A stretch of DNA of 64,000 nt from Streptomyces prunicolor NBRC 13075. GTDB taxonomy: Bacteria; Actinomycetota; Actinomycetes; Streptomycetales; Streptomycetaceae. Below the pieces are notes generated by a model. That model did no database searches and was not told the DNA's origin. It saw nothing but the letters and a program-made list of their open reading frames with translations. Where the stretch lies: the NCBI RefSeq assembly GCF_000367365.1, contig NZ_BARF01000008.1, positions 62,001-126,000 on the forward strand, in the 5' to 3' direction. Shown here in pieces: positions 25,784-33,662 of the stretch (its first letter is position 1; the number at the start of each line of letters is the position of its first letter). Both the position numbers and the translations under genes were made by a program.

Positions 25784-27033
25784 GTCAGTGAGACGTCCAG
25801 GTTCATGAGTCGCCTGAACGCCACCCGGGGTGCCATCGCGGGGCGGCGGACCAGGGTGAGTCTCGGCAGGCGGGCGATCATACGGCTGAGCAGGGTCTGT
25901 GCCTCCAGCCGGGCCAGGGGTGCGCCCAGGCAGTAGTGGATGCCTCCGCTGAAGGCCAGGTGGGCCACTTTGCGCCGGGGGTCGAAGGAGCCGGCGTCGG
26001 GGAACCGGGCGGGGTCGCGATGGGCGGCGCCCACCATGAGGTGCACCATCTCCCCGGCCTTGACCTCGGTGTCCTCCAGGAGACAGTCCTGGGAGGCGAT
26101 CCGGCTGATGACGTGGGTGGGGGAGTCGTAGCGAAGGGTCTCCTCCACGAACGCGGGGACCAGGTCCGGGTGTTCGTGGAGGAGACCCCAGCGGCCGGGT
26201 TCCTCGACCAGCAGGAGAGTCATGGTCGACAGCAGGGTCGCCGTCGTCTCCAGCGCGGCCAGCAGGACGAACAGGGCGAGGAAGTAGACGGCTTCGTCGG
26301 CCTTGTCCCGGTCCGGTTCGAGCTCGTCCCAGGTGCGTATCCAGCGGGAGACGGGATCGTCCCCGTCCCCGGGATGTCGGCGCCGGTCGCGCACCAACTC
26401 CACGAAGTAGGCGCGCAGTTCCACCATGGCGGCGTCGGAACGGGCCAGTTGGCTGGCGTTCGGGAGCAGCTCCTGGGTGAAGACCTGGTCATGCGTCAGT
26501 TCGCGCAGCCGGGGCCAGTCCGCGCTGGGCAGCCCCAGCCAGTAGCCGACGGTGGCGACCGGGAGTTGCTCGCCCACCAGTGCCGCGAAGTCGGCCTCCC
26601 CGTCCCGCAGGCGCTCGTGCAGCGTGTCGAGGAGTCCCTCGACGACCTGGCTCACCCGGCGGCCGAGCTGTTCGACGGTGGTGCGGTCGAAGCCGCCGGC
26701 CGACCGGCGCACCCGGGTGTGCTCCGGAGGGTTGAGCGCGGGCAGGGTCCGGCTGATCTCCCGTGCGGAGGGGGCGCTCCAGCGCGTGCGCTCACCCTGC
26801 TTCTCCCGCCAGCTGGTGTCCGGTTCGAGCCAGACGCCGTTGCGCAGTACCTGGTCGCAGGTGCCGTAGCCGGTCACCAGGTGACCGCCCCAGGGCGCGG
26901 GGCTGACCGCGCCGCGCGCCCTGAGTTCCGCGTAGATGGGGAAGGGATCGGCCTGTCCGTCAGCCGTCCGAAGACGGGAGAACAGGGAGATGGTGGCCCG
27001 ACGGTCCGATGCCGGAGTCGTGACGCTTCCCAC
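25780..27033 (-). CDS. Cytochrome P450 with intact K-helix and heme motifs
   Basis: A 417-aa soluble bacterial P450. The K-helix is FVEETLRYDSP (canonical ExxR) and the heme loop is AFSGGIHYCLGAPLARLEA with the thiolate Cys. The I-helix reads LLAALETTATLL, a Glu-Thr in place of the usual Asp-Thr acid-alcohol pair. GTG 27033 has GAGGAG about 8 nt upstream. It lies directly downstream of conservon 1 and is coupled to the crotonase gene. Unlike the other two P450s in this region it looks fully competent for oxygen activation. Substrate unknown. Confidence 0.93.
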   Translation of the reverse strand: MGSVTTPASDRRATISLFSRLRTADGQADPFPIYAELRARGAVSPAPWGGHLVTGYGTCDQVLRNGVWLEPDTSWREKQGERTRWSAPSAREISRTLPALNPPEHTRVRRSAGGFDRTTVEQLGRRVSQVVEGLLDTLHERLRDGEADFAALVGEQLPVATVGYWLGLPSADWPRLRELTHDQVFTQELLPNASQLARSDAAMVELRAYFVELVRDRRRHPGDGDDPVSRWIRTWDELEPDRDKADEAVYFLALFVLLAALETTATLLSTMTLLLVEEPGRWGLLHEHPDLVPAFVEETLRYDSPTHVISRIASQDCLLEDTEVKAGEMVHLMVGAAHRDPARFPDAGSFDPRRKVAHLAFSGGIHYCLGAPLARLEAQTLLSRMIARLPRLTLVRRPAMAPRVAFRRLMNLDVSLT

Positions 27034-27122
27034 GATGGTGGCTCCTCTCTGCCAGCCGCCATCCGTACCCGTGGGGTGTTTGAATCATCCAATAACACAG
27101 TGCTTTCGTAGGGTTACTTACG

Positions 27123-28499
27123 TCACTCGCCATTCACCCAGGCCCGGAAGCGGCTGAACATCCCGCCCTTGGGGCGCGGAGCGGCGTGCGCGGGCCGGCC
27201 GCCCATGGCCGTCTGCGGCATGCTGGCGGGCGACGGCGCGAGCTGACCGGTCGCCGGGCGGGCCGGGCGGGCCCTGGCCGCGGACGGCACCGCGCGGGGG
27301 GAGTACCGGATCGGCACCGTCACCAGCTGGCGGCTCCACGGCGCCGGCACCCAGGAGAGTTCCTTGAAGGGGACGCGCATCTCGACATCGGGCAGCCGGT
27401 TGAGCAGCGACTCGACGGCCGTGGCCGCGATCATGAACGCCGGGTCCTTGGCCGGGCACGCGTGCGGGCCCGCGCCGAAGGCCAAGTGGGCCTTGGAGCT
27501 GAGCTGTTCGCGGTGTGCGGTCAGCTTCGGGTCGGTGTTGGCGGCCGCGAAAGATATCAGGACCGGGTCGCCCGTGTGGAGGGTCCGGTCGCCCAACTCG
27601 ACGTCCCGCGTGGGGTAGTGGGCCGCGTAGTTGGCGATCGGGGCGTAGTTCCACAGCGTCTTCACGACCGCGTCCTCGATCGGCAGGCCGTTCGGCCAGT
27701 CGTCGCTGAGGTACAGCGCGGCGCTGGTGCCGATCGAGGCCGCCAGGGGCGCGGTGCCGCCGGAGAGCAGGGTCACCAGCTGGTGCAGCACCTCCTCGTC
27801 GGTCAGCCGGGAGGAGTGCACCATCAGCTGGGTGGTGAGGTCCTCGCCGGGCTGCCGGCGTTTGAGGGCGATCAGTTCGGCGAGCGCGCCGCCCAGGGTC
27901 TCGTCGGCACCCGGGGTGCCCTGGAAGATGCCGGTGATGCCGGCGATCACCCGGTCGCCGAGCTCGGGCGGGCAGCCGAACAGTTCACCGAAGACCAGCA
28001 GGGGCAGCGGCTGGGCGTAGGCGGACATCAGCTCCGCCTGACCGAGCGCCTCCGAGCTGAACTGGCTGATCAGGTAGTCGGCCGACTGCTGCGTCAGCCG
28101 TACGATGCGGCCCTGGTCGACGGTCGCGAGGCTGTCCGTGACCGCCTGCCGCAGCCGGGCGTGCGCCGCGCCGTCGCTGAACAGGGCGTTGGGGCGGTAG
28201 CCCATCATGGGCAGGGCCGCGCTGTCCGCGGGTACCTTCCCCGCGTTCAGGTCGTTCCAGCGCCGCGAGTCCCGCACGAACAGGGTCGGGTTCTGCAGGA
28301 TGTACAGACTCGCGTCGTAACTGGTCACCAGCTCGACCTCGACGTCCGGCGCGATGTCGACCGGGGCGCTGGGCCCCTGCTTGCGCAACTGGGCGTAGGT
28401 GTTCTCGGGGTCGGCGCCGAAGTCGGACCCGTACAGCGGGACGTTGCCGTGCGCGGGGCAACCGGCCGGTGCCCCGGACATGTCGAAGGGCTGTTGCAT
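27123..28499 (-). CDS. Conservon-linked cytochrome P450 lacking the ExxR motif (CYP157-like)
   Basis: A 458-aa P450-fold protein at the end of conservon 1. The heme loop FGAGPHACPAKDPAFMIAA retains Cys but has Ala where Gly usually follows. The K-helix segment reads VVKTLWNYAPIANYAAHYP, so the normally invariant ExxR is KxxW. The I-helix (LLSGGTAPLAASIGTSA) has no acid-alcohol pair. Loss of ExxR is documented for the conservon-associated CYP157 family, which this resembles. A Pro/Ala-rich ~70-residue tail follows the fold. It starts 8 nt after cvnD. A sensory or electron-acceptor role in the conservon complex is an inference. Confidence 0.88.
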   Translation of the reverse strand: MQQPFDMSGAPAGCPAHGNVPLYGSDFGADPENTYAQLRKQGPSAPVDIAPDVEVELVTSYDASLYILQNPTLFVRDSRRWNDLNAGKVPADSAALPMMGYRPNALFSDGAAHARLRQAVTDSLATVDQGRIVRLTQQSADYLISQFSSEALGQAELMSAYAQPLPLLVFGELFGCPPELGDRVIAGITGIFQGTPGADETLGGALAELIALKRRQPGEDLTTQLMVHSSRLTDEEVLHQLVTLLSGGTAPLAASIGTSAALYLSDDWPNGLPIEDAVVKTLWNYAPIANYAAHYPTRDVELGDRTLHTGDPVLISFAAANTDPKLTAHREQLSSKAHLAFGAGPHACPAKDPAFMIAATAVESLLNRLPDVEMRVPFKELSWVPAPWSRQLVTVPIRYSPRAVPSAARARPARPATGQLAPSPASMPQTAMGGRPAHAAPRPKGGMFSRFRAWVNGE

Positions 28500-28507
28500 G
28501 CTGGCTC

Positions 28508-29068
28508 CTAGCCGAGTGAGGACAAGAGGTGCTTCACGAGCGTGATGAGTGCCTGCATAGAGGAGTCCTGGTCACGGACGTCGCAGTGGATGACCGGGGT
28601 CTCCTCGGAGATGTTGAGTGCCTCGCACACTTCGTCCAGCGGGAACTCGTGCTTCCCCTCGAACGTGTTGACGCCGATGACGTAGGGCAGACCGAAGGCC
28701 TCGACCAGGTCGAGGATGGGGAACGTCTCCTCCAGCCGCTCGGGGTCCGCCAGGACCAGCGCCCCCAGCGCTCCCCGGGACAGCCCCTCCCACATCTGTT
28801 TGAAGCGTTCCTGCCCGGGAGTTCCGAAGATGTAGAGGACCAGGTCCTCGCCCAGGGTGAGACGCCCGAAGTCCATCGCCACGGTCGTGGTCGTCTTGTC
28901 CGGCGTCTCGGAGAGGTCGTCGAGACCCTCGCTGGCTTCGGTGATCTCCTCCTCGGTCTGGAGCGGTTCTATCTCGGAGACACTTCCGATGTACGTGGTC
29001 TTCCCGACCGCGAAGTGGCCCACGACCAGGATCTTCACGGAGCGGGAGACGTCGGGATCCAGATACAC
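28508..29068 (-). CDS. cvnD: Conservon GTP-binding protein CvnD (conservon 1)
   Basis: A 186-aa Ras/MglA-like small GTPase. The P-loop is VGHFAVGKTTYIGS at residues 16-29, the switch II equivalent is IFGTPGQERFKQM, and the position of NKxD reads GVNTFEG, typical for this group. In conservons CvnD acts with the histidine-kinase-like CvnA, roadblock CvnB and DUF742 CvnC in a membrane-associated complex resembling a G-protein switch. GTG 29068 starts 4 nt after the cvnC stop. Confidence 0.93.
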   Translation of the reverse strand: MYLDPDVSRSVKILVVGHFAVGKTTYIGSVSEIEPLQTEEEITEASEGLDDLSETPDKTTTTVAMDFGRLTLGEDLVLYIFGTPGQERFKQMWEGLSRGALGALVLADPERLEETFPILDLVEAFGLPYVIGVNTFEGKHEFPLDEVCEALNISEETPVIHCDVRDQDSSMQALITLVKHLLSSLG

Positions 29069-29072
29069 GGGA

Positions 29073-29459
29073 CTACGCTCCGGTTCGAATTCGCATCAGG
29101 CCGTCGAGCACGGCGGTCAGCAGGACGGGGTCGTGGCGTTCGGCGTGGGGCACCGGATTGCGCACATGGATCAGGCCGTCCTCGGCCATCTGCGCCAACA
29201 GGATGCGGACGATGCCCAGGGGCAGCCGGGTGTGGGCGGCGACCTCGGCGACCGAGAGGAAGCCGTCCGCGATCAGGTCCATGACCGTGCGGGCCTCCGG
29301 GGCCAGCGTGCGAGCGGCCGCTACGGCACCGTCCTGGGCGGTGATGATCGTGGTGTGCTCGTACTCGCTCTCCCGTGGCAGCGCGCGACCCTGCGCGATG
29401 ACGAAGAGGGGGACTAATGGGGCCGTCAGTTCCAGCTCGCCGTCCAGTTCGTCACTCAT
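29073..29459 (-). CDS. cvnC: Conservon DUF742 protein CvnC (conservon 1)
   Basis: A 128-aa DUF742 protein. The C-terminal half is a winged-helix-like segment (ARTVMDLIADGFLSVAEVAA, LPLGIVRILLAQMAEDGLI) ending with a conserved LLTAVLDGLMRIR. The family is found between cvnB and cvnD. Its start overlaps the cvnB stop by 8 bp, so it is translated in the same operon. Confidence 0.92.
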   Translation of the reverse strand: MSDELDGELELTAPLVPLFVIAQGRALPRESEYEHTTIITAQDGAVAAARTLAPEARTVMDLIADGFLSVAEVAAHTRLPLGIVRILLAQMAEDGLIHVRNPVPHAERHDPVLLTAVLDGLMRIRTGA

Positions 29460-30303
29460 CGCCCGTCCTTCCTCCGCTGGCGCCCGACCCGGCGGTCAGC
29501 GCCGGCATCGTGTCGCCCAGCCGTTCGGTGAACTCCTCGATGTCACAGCTGTGTTCGGCGGCCGCCGCGAGGAAGGCGCCCTCGCCGGCCGCGATCAGGA
29601 ACACCCAGCCGTGCTCGAACTCGATGACCGTCTGCAGCCATTCGTCGTCCTGCTGTCCGCCCGCGAACGGCGCGGTCGCCCGGCTGTAGGCGTGGATGCC
29701 CGTCATGGCCGCCGAGATGGTGTCCGCGAGGTTCCTGCCGATCCCCGCGCTCGCCCCGCGCGGCAGACCGTCCGCGCCGAGCAGCAGGGCGTGCACGGCG
29801 CCCGGCACCGACGCCACCGCCTTGTCCAGCTCCGCGAGCAGGAAGACCGCCCCGCCCTCCGCGTCCCGCAGTGCCGAGGCGCGGTCCAGGGTCTGCGGCG
29901 CGTCACCGGCGGTCACCCGCGGCGGCGCCGTGAGGTTGTTGCCCAGCCGGGAGACCAGCCGGTTCATCCGGAACGAGAGCTGCTCCATGTCCACGTCGGG
30001 CTCCGCGGCGGCGGCCAGGTAGGCACCCTGCCCGGCCCCGATCAGGAACACCCAGCCGTGCTGGAACTCGATGACCGTCTGGATCCACTGCCGGTCCTGG
30101 GCCAGTCCGGCGAAGTGGGCGGTGGCCCGGCTGAGCGACTGCATCCCCGCCATGGCGGCGGAGATGGTCCGCACGTCCTGGCCGGTCAGGTCGTCGGTGG
30201 ACCCGCGCGGTATGCCGTCCGCGGACAGCACCACTGCGTGCCGTGCCCGCGGCACGTTGTCCACGATGTCCTGGACCATCCAGGACAGGTCTCCTGTACT
30301 CAT
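29452..30303 (-). CDS. cvnB: Conservon roadblock/LC7 protein CvnB with two tandem roadblock domains (conservon 1)
   Basis: A 283-aa protein, about twice the usual CvnB length (~140 aa). Domain 1 (residues ~5-130) contains ARHAVVLSADGIPRGSTDDL, SRATAHFAG and QTVIEFQHGWVFLIGAGQGA. Domain 2 (~150-270) repeats these as VHALLLGADGLPRGASAGIG, SRATAPFAG and QTVIEFEHGWVFLIAAGEGA. Roadblock dimers act as GTPase regulators for MglA-like proteins, so a fused pair could form an intramolecular dimer. The ATG overlaps the cvnA stop (ATGA). Confidence 0.93.
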   Translation of the reverse strand: MSTGDLSWMVQDIVDNVPRARHAVVLSADGIPRGSTDDLTGQDVRTISAAMAGMQSLSRATAHFAGLAQDRQWIQTVIEFQHGWVFLIGAGQGAYLAAAAEPDVDMEQLSFRMNRLVSRLGNNLTAPPRVTAGDAPQTLDRASALRDAEGGAVFLLAELDKAVASVPGAVHALLLGADGLPRGASAGIGRNLADTISAAMTGIHAYSRATAPFAGGQQDDEWLQTVIEFEHGWVFLIAAGEGAFLAAAAEHSCDIEEFTERLGDTMPALTAGSGASGGRTGDE

Positions 30304-31469
30304 GCGTTTTCGGACCCTCCGGGCGTCTGGGTGTCGAAGGAGGCCGTGTCACGCGCGGTCTGCGTACCGCGCTGCAGGGCCGCCAGGCTGCCGGAGCCGC
30401 GCCGGGCACTTCGGCGGGGTGCCTGCTCCGCGCCGTTGGTGATGCTGGTGGGCGAGGTGCGGGACCCGCGCTTCGGCAGGCCGCCCGCGGTACGCGCCGA
30501 CCTTCCGGTCTCCATCGGCCGGATGCTGCTCACGGGGGCCTCGGTGGCCGGCGGCAGGGTCTCCTCCATGGTCCACAGCTCCTCGGGCAGTAGGACGACG
30601 GCCCGTACGCCGCCGTACCGGGAGACACCGGTGACATCCACCGTGAAGCCGTGCTGACGGGCGATCATCCCGATGACGGGGAAGCCGAACTTCGGCTGGG
30701 TGCCCAGCTGGGACAGCCGGGGGAGGCCCTCGCCGGACAGCAGCGCGCCGGCCCGCTGCCGGTCCTCGTCGCCCATGCCGACGCCGGCGTCGTCGATGAC
30801 GATGCACAGGTTCTTCTGGGCCTGCCGGAACGTGACCTCGATCGGGGCGTCCGCCTGGGAGAAGCTGGCGGCGTTGTCGAGGAGTTCGGCGACGGCCAGG
30901 GCGACCGGCGCGACCGCGGAGGCCTTGAGGGCGATGCCGCTGGGCTGCATGATCTCGACCCGCTGGAAGTTGCGGATCTGGCTCTGGGCGCTGCGGACCA
31001 CGTCGTAGACGCTGGCGGGCTGGTTGCGGCGGCCCAGCGGGGCGCCGCACATGACGGCGATGCCCTGTGCCTTGCGGGCCATCTGGGCGTTGGCGTGGGT
31101 GATGTCCATCAGGTCGGAGAGGACCGCGTGGCCGCCGTACTCGCGCTGGACCCCGTCCAGCAGCGTGGTCTGCTCGGCGGCGAGGCTCTGCAGGAAGCGG
31201 GCGGCGCCCTTGAGGACCGACTTGGTGTTCTCCTCGGCGGCCTGCTCCGCCTCGCGGATGACACCGTCCTGTTCGTCCCGCAGCTGGACCAAGGAGGCCT
31301 GAGCGCGGTCGAGTTCACCCTGGGCGTACCGCAGCCGCGCCTCCAGCGCGGCCTCGGACTCCGTCTTCCTCCTCCCCAGGGCTCTGCTGCGGAGCATGAG
31401 TGCCACGACTGCGGCTATGGCTATCACCGCTATCGCAACCAGGCACCAAAGAAGCACGTCTTGAGTCAT
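30300..31469 (-). CDS. cvnA: Conservon sensor-kinase-like ATPase CvnA (conservon 1)
   Basis: A 389-aa membrane protein. An N-terminal helix (VLLWCLVAIAVIAIAAVVAL) is followed by a coiled-coil region (residues ~35-90, rich in EAALEARL and QLRDEQDG), then a GHKL ATPase: N-box VAELLDNAASFSQADAP near 210, DDAGVGM, and FGFPVIGMIARQHGF. No H-box phosphoacceptor is seen, as is normal for CvnA. The C-terminus is basic and low complexity. ATG 31469 has GAAAGG 6 nt upstream, so an upstream extension is rejected. Confidence 0.92.
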   Translation of the reverse strand: MTQDVLLWCLVAIAVIAIAAVVALMLRSRALGRRKTESEAALEARLRYAQGELDRAQASLVQLRDEQDGVIREAEQAAEENTKSVLKGAARFLQSLAAEQTTLLDGVQREYGGHAVLSDLMDITHANAQMARKAQGIAVMCGAPLGRRNQPASVYDVVRSAQSQIRNFQRVEIMQPSGIALKASAVAPVALAVAELLDNAASFSQADAPIEVTFRQAQKNLCIVIDDAGVGMGDEDRQRAGALLSGEGLPRLSQLGTQPKFGFPVIGMIARQHGFTVDVTGVSRYGGVRAVVLLPEELWTMEETLPPATEAPVSSIRPMETGRSARTAGGLPKRGSRTSPTSITNGAEQAPRRSARRGSGSLAALQRGTQTARDTASFDTQTPGGSENA

Positions 31470-32072
31470 GGAAACCTTTCCCGGCGCGTGGCATGCAGGC
31501 GTCGTCGAGTACGCCTTGCAGGGATCCGCAACCCGTCCGGGGGACTGCATGACTGGTCGACGCGGAGAGACGACCGCGTTCAGACTCAAGGCCTGAACAA
31601 AAGTGGATCAAGGTCGCAGACGGCGGAATGCTATCACCGTCAACCGTGATATCTGCGGCCACTCCATCGGGTTAACACGGAGTCAACATGTCGGCTGCGT
31701 AAGGGGTGTTGGCCGCGCCGGGGGGGCCGAGGCCTCCGGCGCCGGGAGGTACCGGCCTCGGCGCTCCGGTCGGGGCGGCGCGATGTCCATGATCGTCAAC
31801 TGCCGTGCGGGCGGGGTGTCTTCACTGCCCGGGCAGAGGTTCGCTGGTCAGGCGGTGGGGCGGGGCGGGGCGGCGAGGCGGTTGAAGGCCGGGGAGGCCG
31901 TCGCGGGTTCGCCGTCCGGCGGCAGGAGGTGGGCTCGCTGGGTGCCGGCCGGGGATGGCCGGTTGGCGCAAGGGTGTCGGGTGCCGGGCTACGGGAGCCG
32001 GTCGGGCCGGGCAACTGCCCGGTGTGGACGAGGTGTTGGCGGTGCCGAAGGGCCGCGACTACCGCGTGCCGC
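31470..32072. other. 603-bp gap upstream of conservon 1, no convincing gene
   Basis: The first ~220 bp next to cvnA is AT-richer and must contain its promoter. It includes an imperfect palindrome TATCAC-N8-GTGATA at 31632-31651. The remainder (31690-32072) is extremely G-rich, with open frames of biased Gly/Arg/Pro composition and no ribosome-binding site, domain or codon pattern that would support a gene. Confidence 0.6.
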
Positions 32073-32609
32073 CTAGCGCGTGCCGTCCGGGCAGGGGAGA
32101 CCGGAGACCGCTCCGTGGCCCACGGATGCCATCGCGCGGGCCATGGGTGAGGGCGGTACTCGGCCGGGCGAACGGAAGTGACCGGTCTGCGGATCGGCCT
32201 GTGGTCGCAGTACCAAGCCGGTCAGTTCGACCGGGACGTTCAGGCCGGCGAGGAGTTCGACGATTCTGTCGATGTTCGTGAGGCGGCGGGTGCCTGTTTC
32301 CAGCATCGACATGAACGACTGACTCAGTCCGGTCAGGGTGACCATGTCGTCCTGGCGGAGGTTCCCCAGGGTTCGCACCAGCGTGCAGAGTCTCCCGAAG
32401 TCGCGCTCCGCCAGGGCGAATTGGACCTCCGGCACGTCCCAGACCCGCGCGGGCACACGGAGCGATTCCGGTGCGGTCGCCGGCCGGCTTCGGAGACAGG
32501 CGCCGCACCTGTTCTCCTTGTTGTATCTGCTCAGTCGGCCGGCGCACTCGGCGCAGCGCCGGGTGCGCGTGGCAGCCGCGGGTATCTCGGCGGTGCGTAG
32601 TCCTGACAC
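32073..32609 (-). CDS. Zinc-ribbon/XRE helix-turn-helix transcriptional regulator
   Basis: A 178-aa putative DNA-binding protein. An N-terminal C4 zinc ribbon (CAECAGRLSRYNKENRCGAC) is followed by an XRE-type helix-turn-helix around residues 70-125 (LGNLRQDDMVTLTGLSQSFM, SMLETGTRRLTNIDRIVELL). GTG 32609 is chosen for its AAGGAG site 9 nt upstream; an in-frame ATG at 32759 has none. Its transcript should start at the left promoter of the mirrored array (near 32821), giving a ~200-nt leader that contains a 26-codon open frame. It is a candidate binder of the array. Confidence 0.75.
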   Translation of the reverse strand: MSGLRTAEIPAAATRTRRCAECAGRLSRYNKENRCGACLRSRPATAPESLRVPARVWDVPEVQFALAERDFGRLCTLVRTLGNLRQDDMVTLTGLSQSFMSMLETGTRRLTNIDRIVELLAGLNVPVELTGLVLRPQADPQTGHFRSPGRVPPSPMARAMASVGHGAVSGLPCPDGTR

Positions 32610-32625
32610 GGACTTCCACTCCTTA

Positions 32626-32650
32626 GTGAATTCCTTGCGTGAATTCCTTG
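32626..32650. repeat. Tandem GTGAATTCCTTG repeat before the XRE gene
   Basis: Two identical 12-bp copies (32626-32637 and 32639-32650), each with a GAATTC palindrome, lie immediately upstream of the ribosome-binding site of the XRE gene. They could be an operator for autoregulation or a leader element. Confidence 0.5.
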
Positions 32651-32685
32651 ATGGTGCGGCCCAACTGACCGGTACCGGTGCGGGT

Positions 32686-32766
32686 TTACTGCCAGATGCC
32701 GGCGTTGGCGTGCTCGGGCGTTCCGGCTCCGGGGACGACCGCGGCCGTTGCATGGACATTGATCAT
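32686..32766 (-). CDS. Candidate 26-aa peptide upstream of the XRE regulator
   Basis: A short open frame beginning MINVHATAAVVPGAG and ending GIWQ with a TAA stop. It lies between the left array promoter (about 55 nt downstream of the predicted start point) and the regulator gene. A GGTGGAG-like site is about 9 nt upstream of ATG 32766. 21 of 26 codons end in G or C. The small size means chance cannot be excluded. It could encode a signal peptide, a leader peptide or nothing. Confidence 0.38.
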   Translation of the reverse strand: MINVHATAAVVPGAGTPEHANAGIWQ

Positions 32767-32827
32767 GGGCGACGACTCCACCATCGGTAGGGCGCGTTCA
32801 GCGCTCCCGTAACTGCCTGGGCCTGTG

Positions 32828-32857
32828 AACCTAAGAGCCGTCGCACGGGCCCCGCTA
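32828..32857 (-). promoter_or_regulatory. Left outward promoter of the mirrored array
   Basis: On the minus strand a TAGGTT -10 box (32828-32833) is preceded by GACGGCTC (32835-32842). The -35 position (32852-32857) reads TAGCGG, a poor match to TTGACA. It is the exact mirror of the right promoter. A weak -35 abutted by a repeat site suggests dependence on an activator. It would transcribe the 26-codon frame and the XRE gene. Confidence 0.6.
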
Positions 32858-33143
32858 GGCCGCAGGTGCACCATTTCGCCGCCCGCCGGTTGCCGCGGTG
32901 CACATTGGCGGCGCATGTGTTGCCGCCGTGCACCACTCCGCTTTTCCTTGTTGCCGGAATGCACCACGGCAGGGTGCATTCCGTCGCCGTTCGCTCCCGT
33001 ACCGCGTCTCGCGGCTGTCCGGAACGACGGTCCGCGGTGCACCGTGGCAATGCCGAAGGACTCAACGGTGCACGGTGGCAACAAAGGGATCGACGTGATG
33101 CACCGCGGCAATGAGGAGCCGTGAAAACGGTGCACTTGTGGGC

Positions 33144-33173
33144 TGGCGGGGCTCGCGTGACGGCTCATATGTT
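33144..33173 (+). promoter_or_regulatory. Right outward promoter of the mirrored array
   Basis: A TATGTT -10 box (33168-33173) is preceded by GACGGCTC (33159-33166). The -35 position (33144-33149, 18-bp spacer) reads TGGCGG and directly follows the outermost repeat site at 33131-33143. It would transcribe the cupin gene (start 33254) and perhaps conservon 2. Confidence 0.6.
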
Positions 33174-33253
33174 CCCAGGGCCAGGCGGCCCCGTGAGTCG
33201 GCCGCCCGCCGGTGGGAACCGACCCCGGCCGCACACCAACGTGAAGGAACAGC

Positions 33254-33586
33254 ATGCTTCCTGGTTTCAGCGTCACCTCGGCACACGACGTGCCCGCGAC
33301 CGCCCTGACCGAATTCATCACCGTCAAGACGATCAAGGAAGCCACTCCGGACGATCCCTCCGTCATCCAGGAGTACGTCATGGCCCCGGGCGCCAACGCC
33401 GGTGAGGATCCGCATCACCGGTGGGAGCATCTGGTCATCCTGGACGGCGAGTTCCACGACGGTCACGCCGCCTGGCCGAAGGGCTCGGTCATCTCGGGCC
33501 GGCCCGGGAGCGTGCACTACCCGAGTTCGGCGGTCGGCTGCCGGTTCCTCGCGTTCTTCCCGCACGGGTTGGGCGAGGCCGCCTGA
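33254..33586 (+). CDS. Small cupin-domain protein
   Basis: A 110-aa single cupin. The two conserved motifs are visible: motif 1 GANAGEDPHHRWEHLVILDGEF with His-His and Glu metal-ligand candidates (read in parts), and motif 2 PKGSVISGRPGSVHYPSS with a further His. Such proteins bind a metal and may act as sensors, isomerases or dioxygenases. ATG 33254 has GAAGGA 6 nt upstream. It is the first gene right of the mirrored array and is followed after 76 bp by conservon 2. Confidence 0.8.
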   Translation: MLPGFSVTSAHDVPATALTEFITVKTIKEATPDDPSVIQEYVMAPGANAGEDPHHRWEHLVILDGEFHDGHAAWPKGSVISGRPGSVHYPSSAVGCRFLAFFPHGLGEAA

Positions 33587-33662
33587 CCGCACTCCACAGC
33601 TGCCGTCCCGGCTCCGTCCCCGGTTCCCTCGCTCCCTCCCTCCCGAGAATGGCGCACCCCTT

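Larger units (their letters stand above)
32821..33180. repeat. ~360-bp inverted repeat with eight mirrored 13-bp sites and two outward promoters
   Basis: The arms are 32821-32963 and 33038-33180. Sites of the type TTGCCGCGGTGCA lie at 32890, 32920 and 32951, with a degenerate one at 32858. Reverse-oriented TGCACCGTGGCAA-type sites lie at 33038, 33069 and 33099, with a degenerate one at 33131. Every left/right pair is centred on exactly 33000.5, with matching 32, 30 and 31 bp steps. The outermost 37 bp of each arm match at about 30 of 37 positions, while the inter-site spacers have diverged. Register conserved with divergent spacers indicates selected protein-binding sites. Confidence 0.85.

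Noticed and set aside
31603..32076. A possible gene in the gap upstream of conservon 1
   Set aside because: The frame is Gly/Arg-rich without ribosome-binding site, domain or normal codon pattern.
32858..33143. The repeat array as a CRISPR
   Set aside because: Repeats are 13 bp, spacers 17-19 bp, the orientation flips at the centre and mirrored promoters lie outside, so this is a regulatory array.
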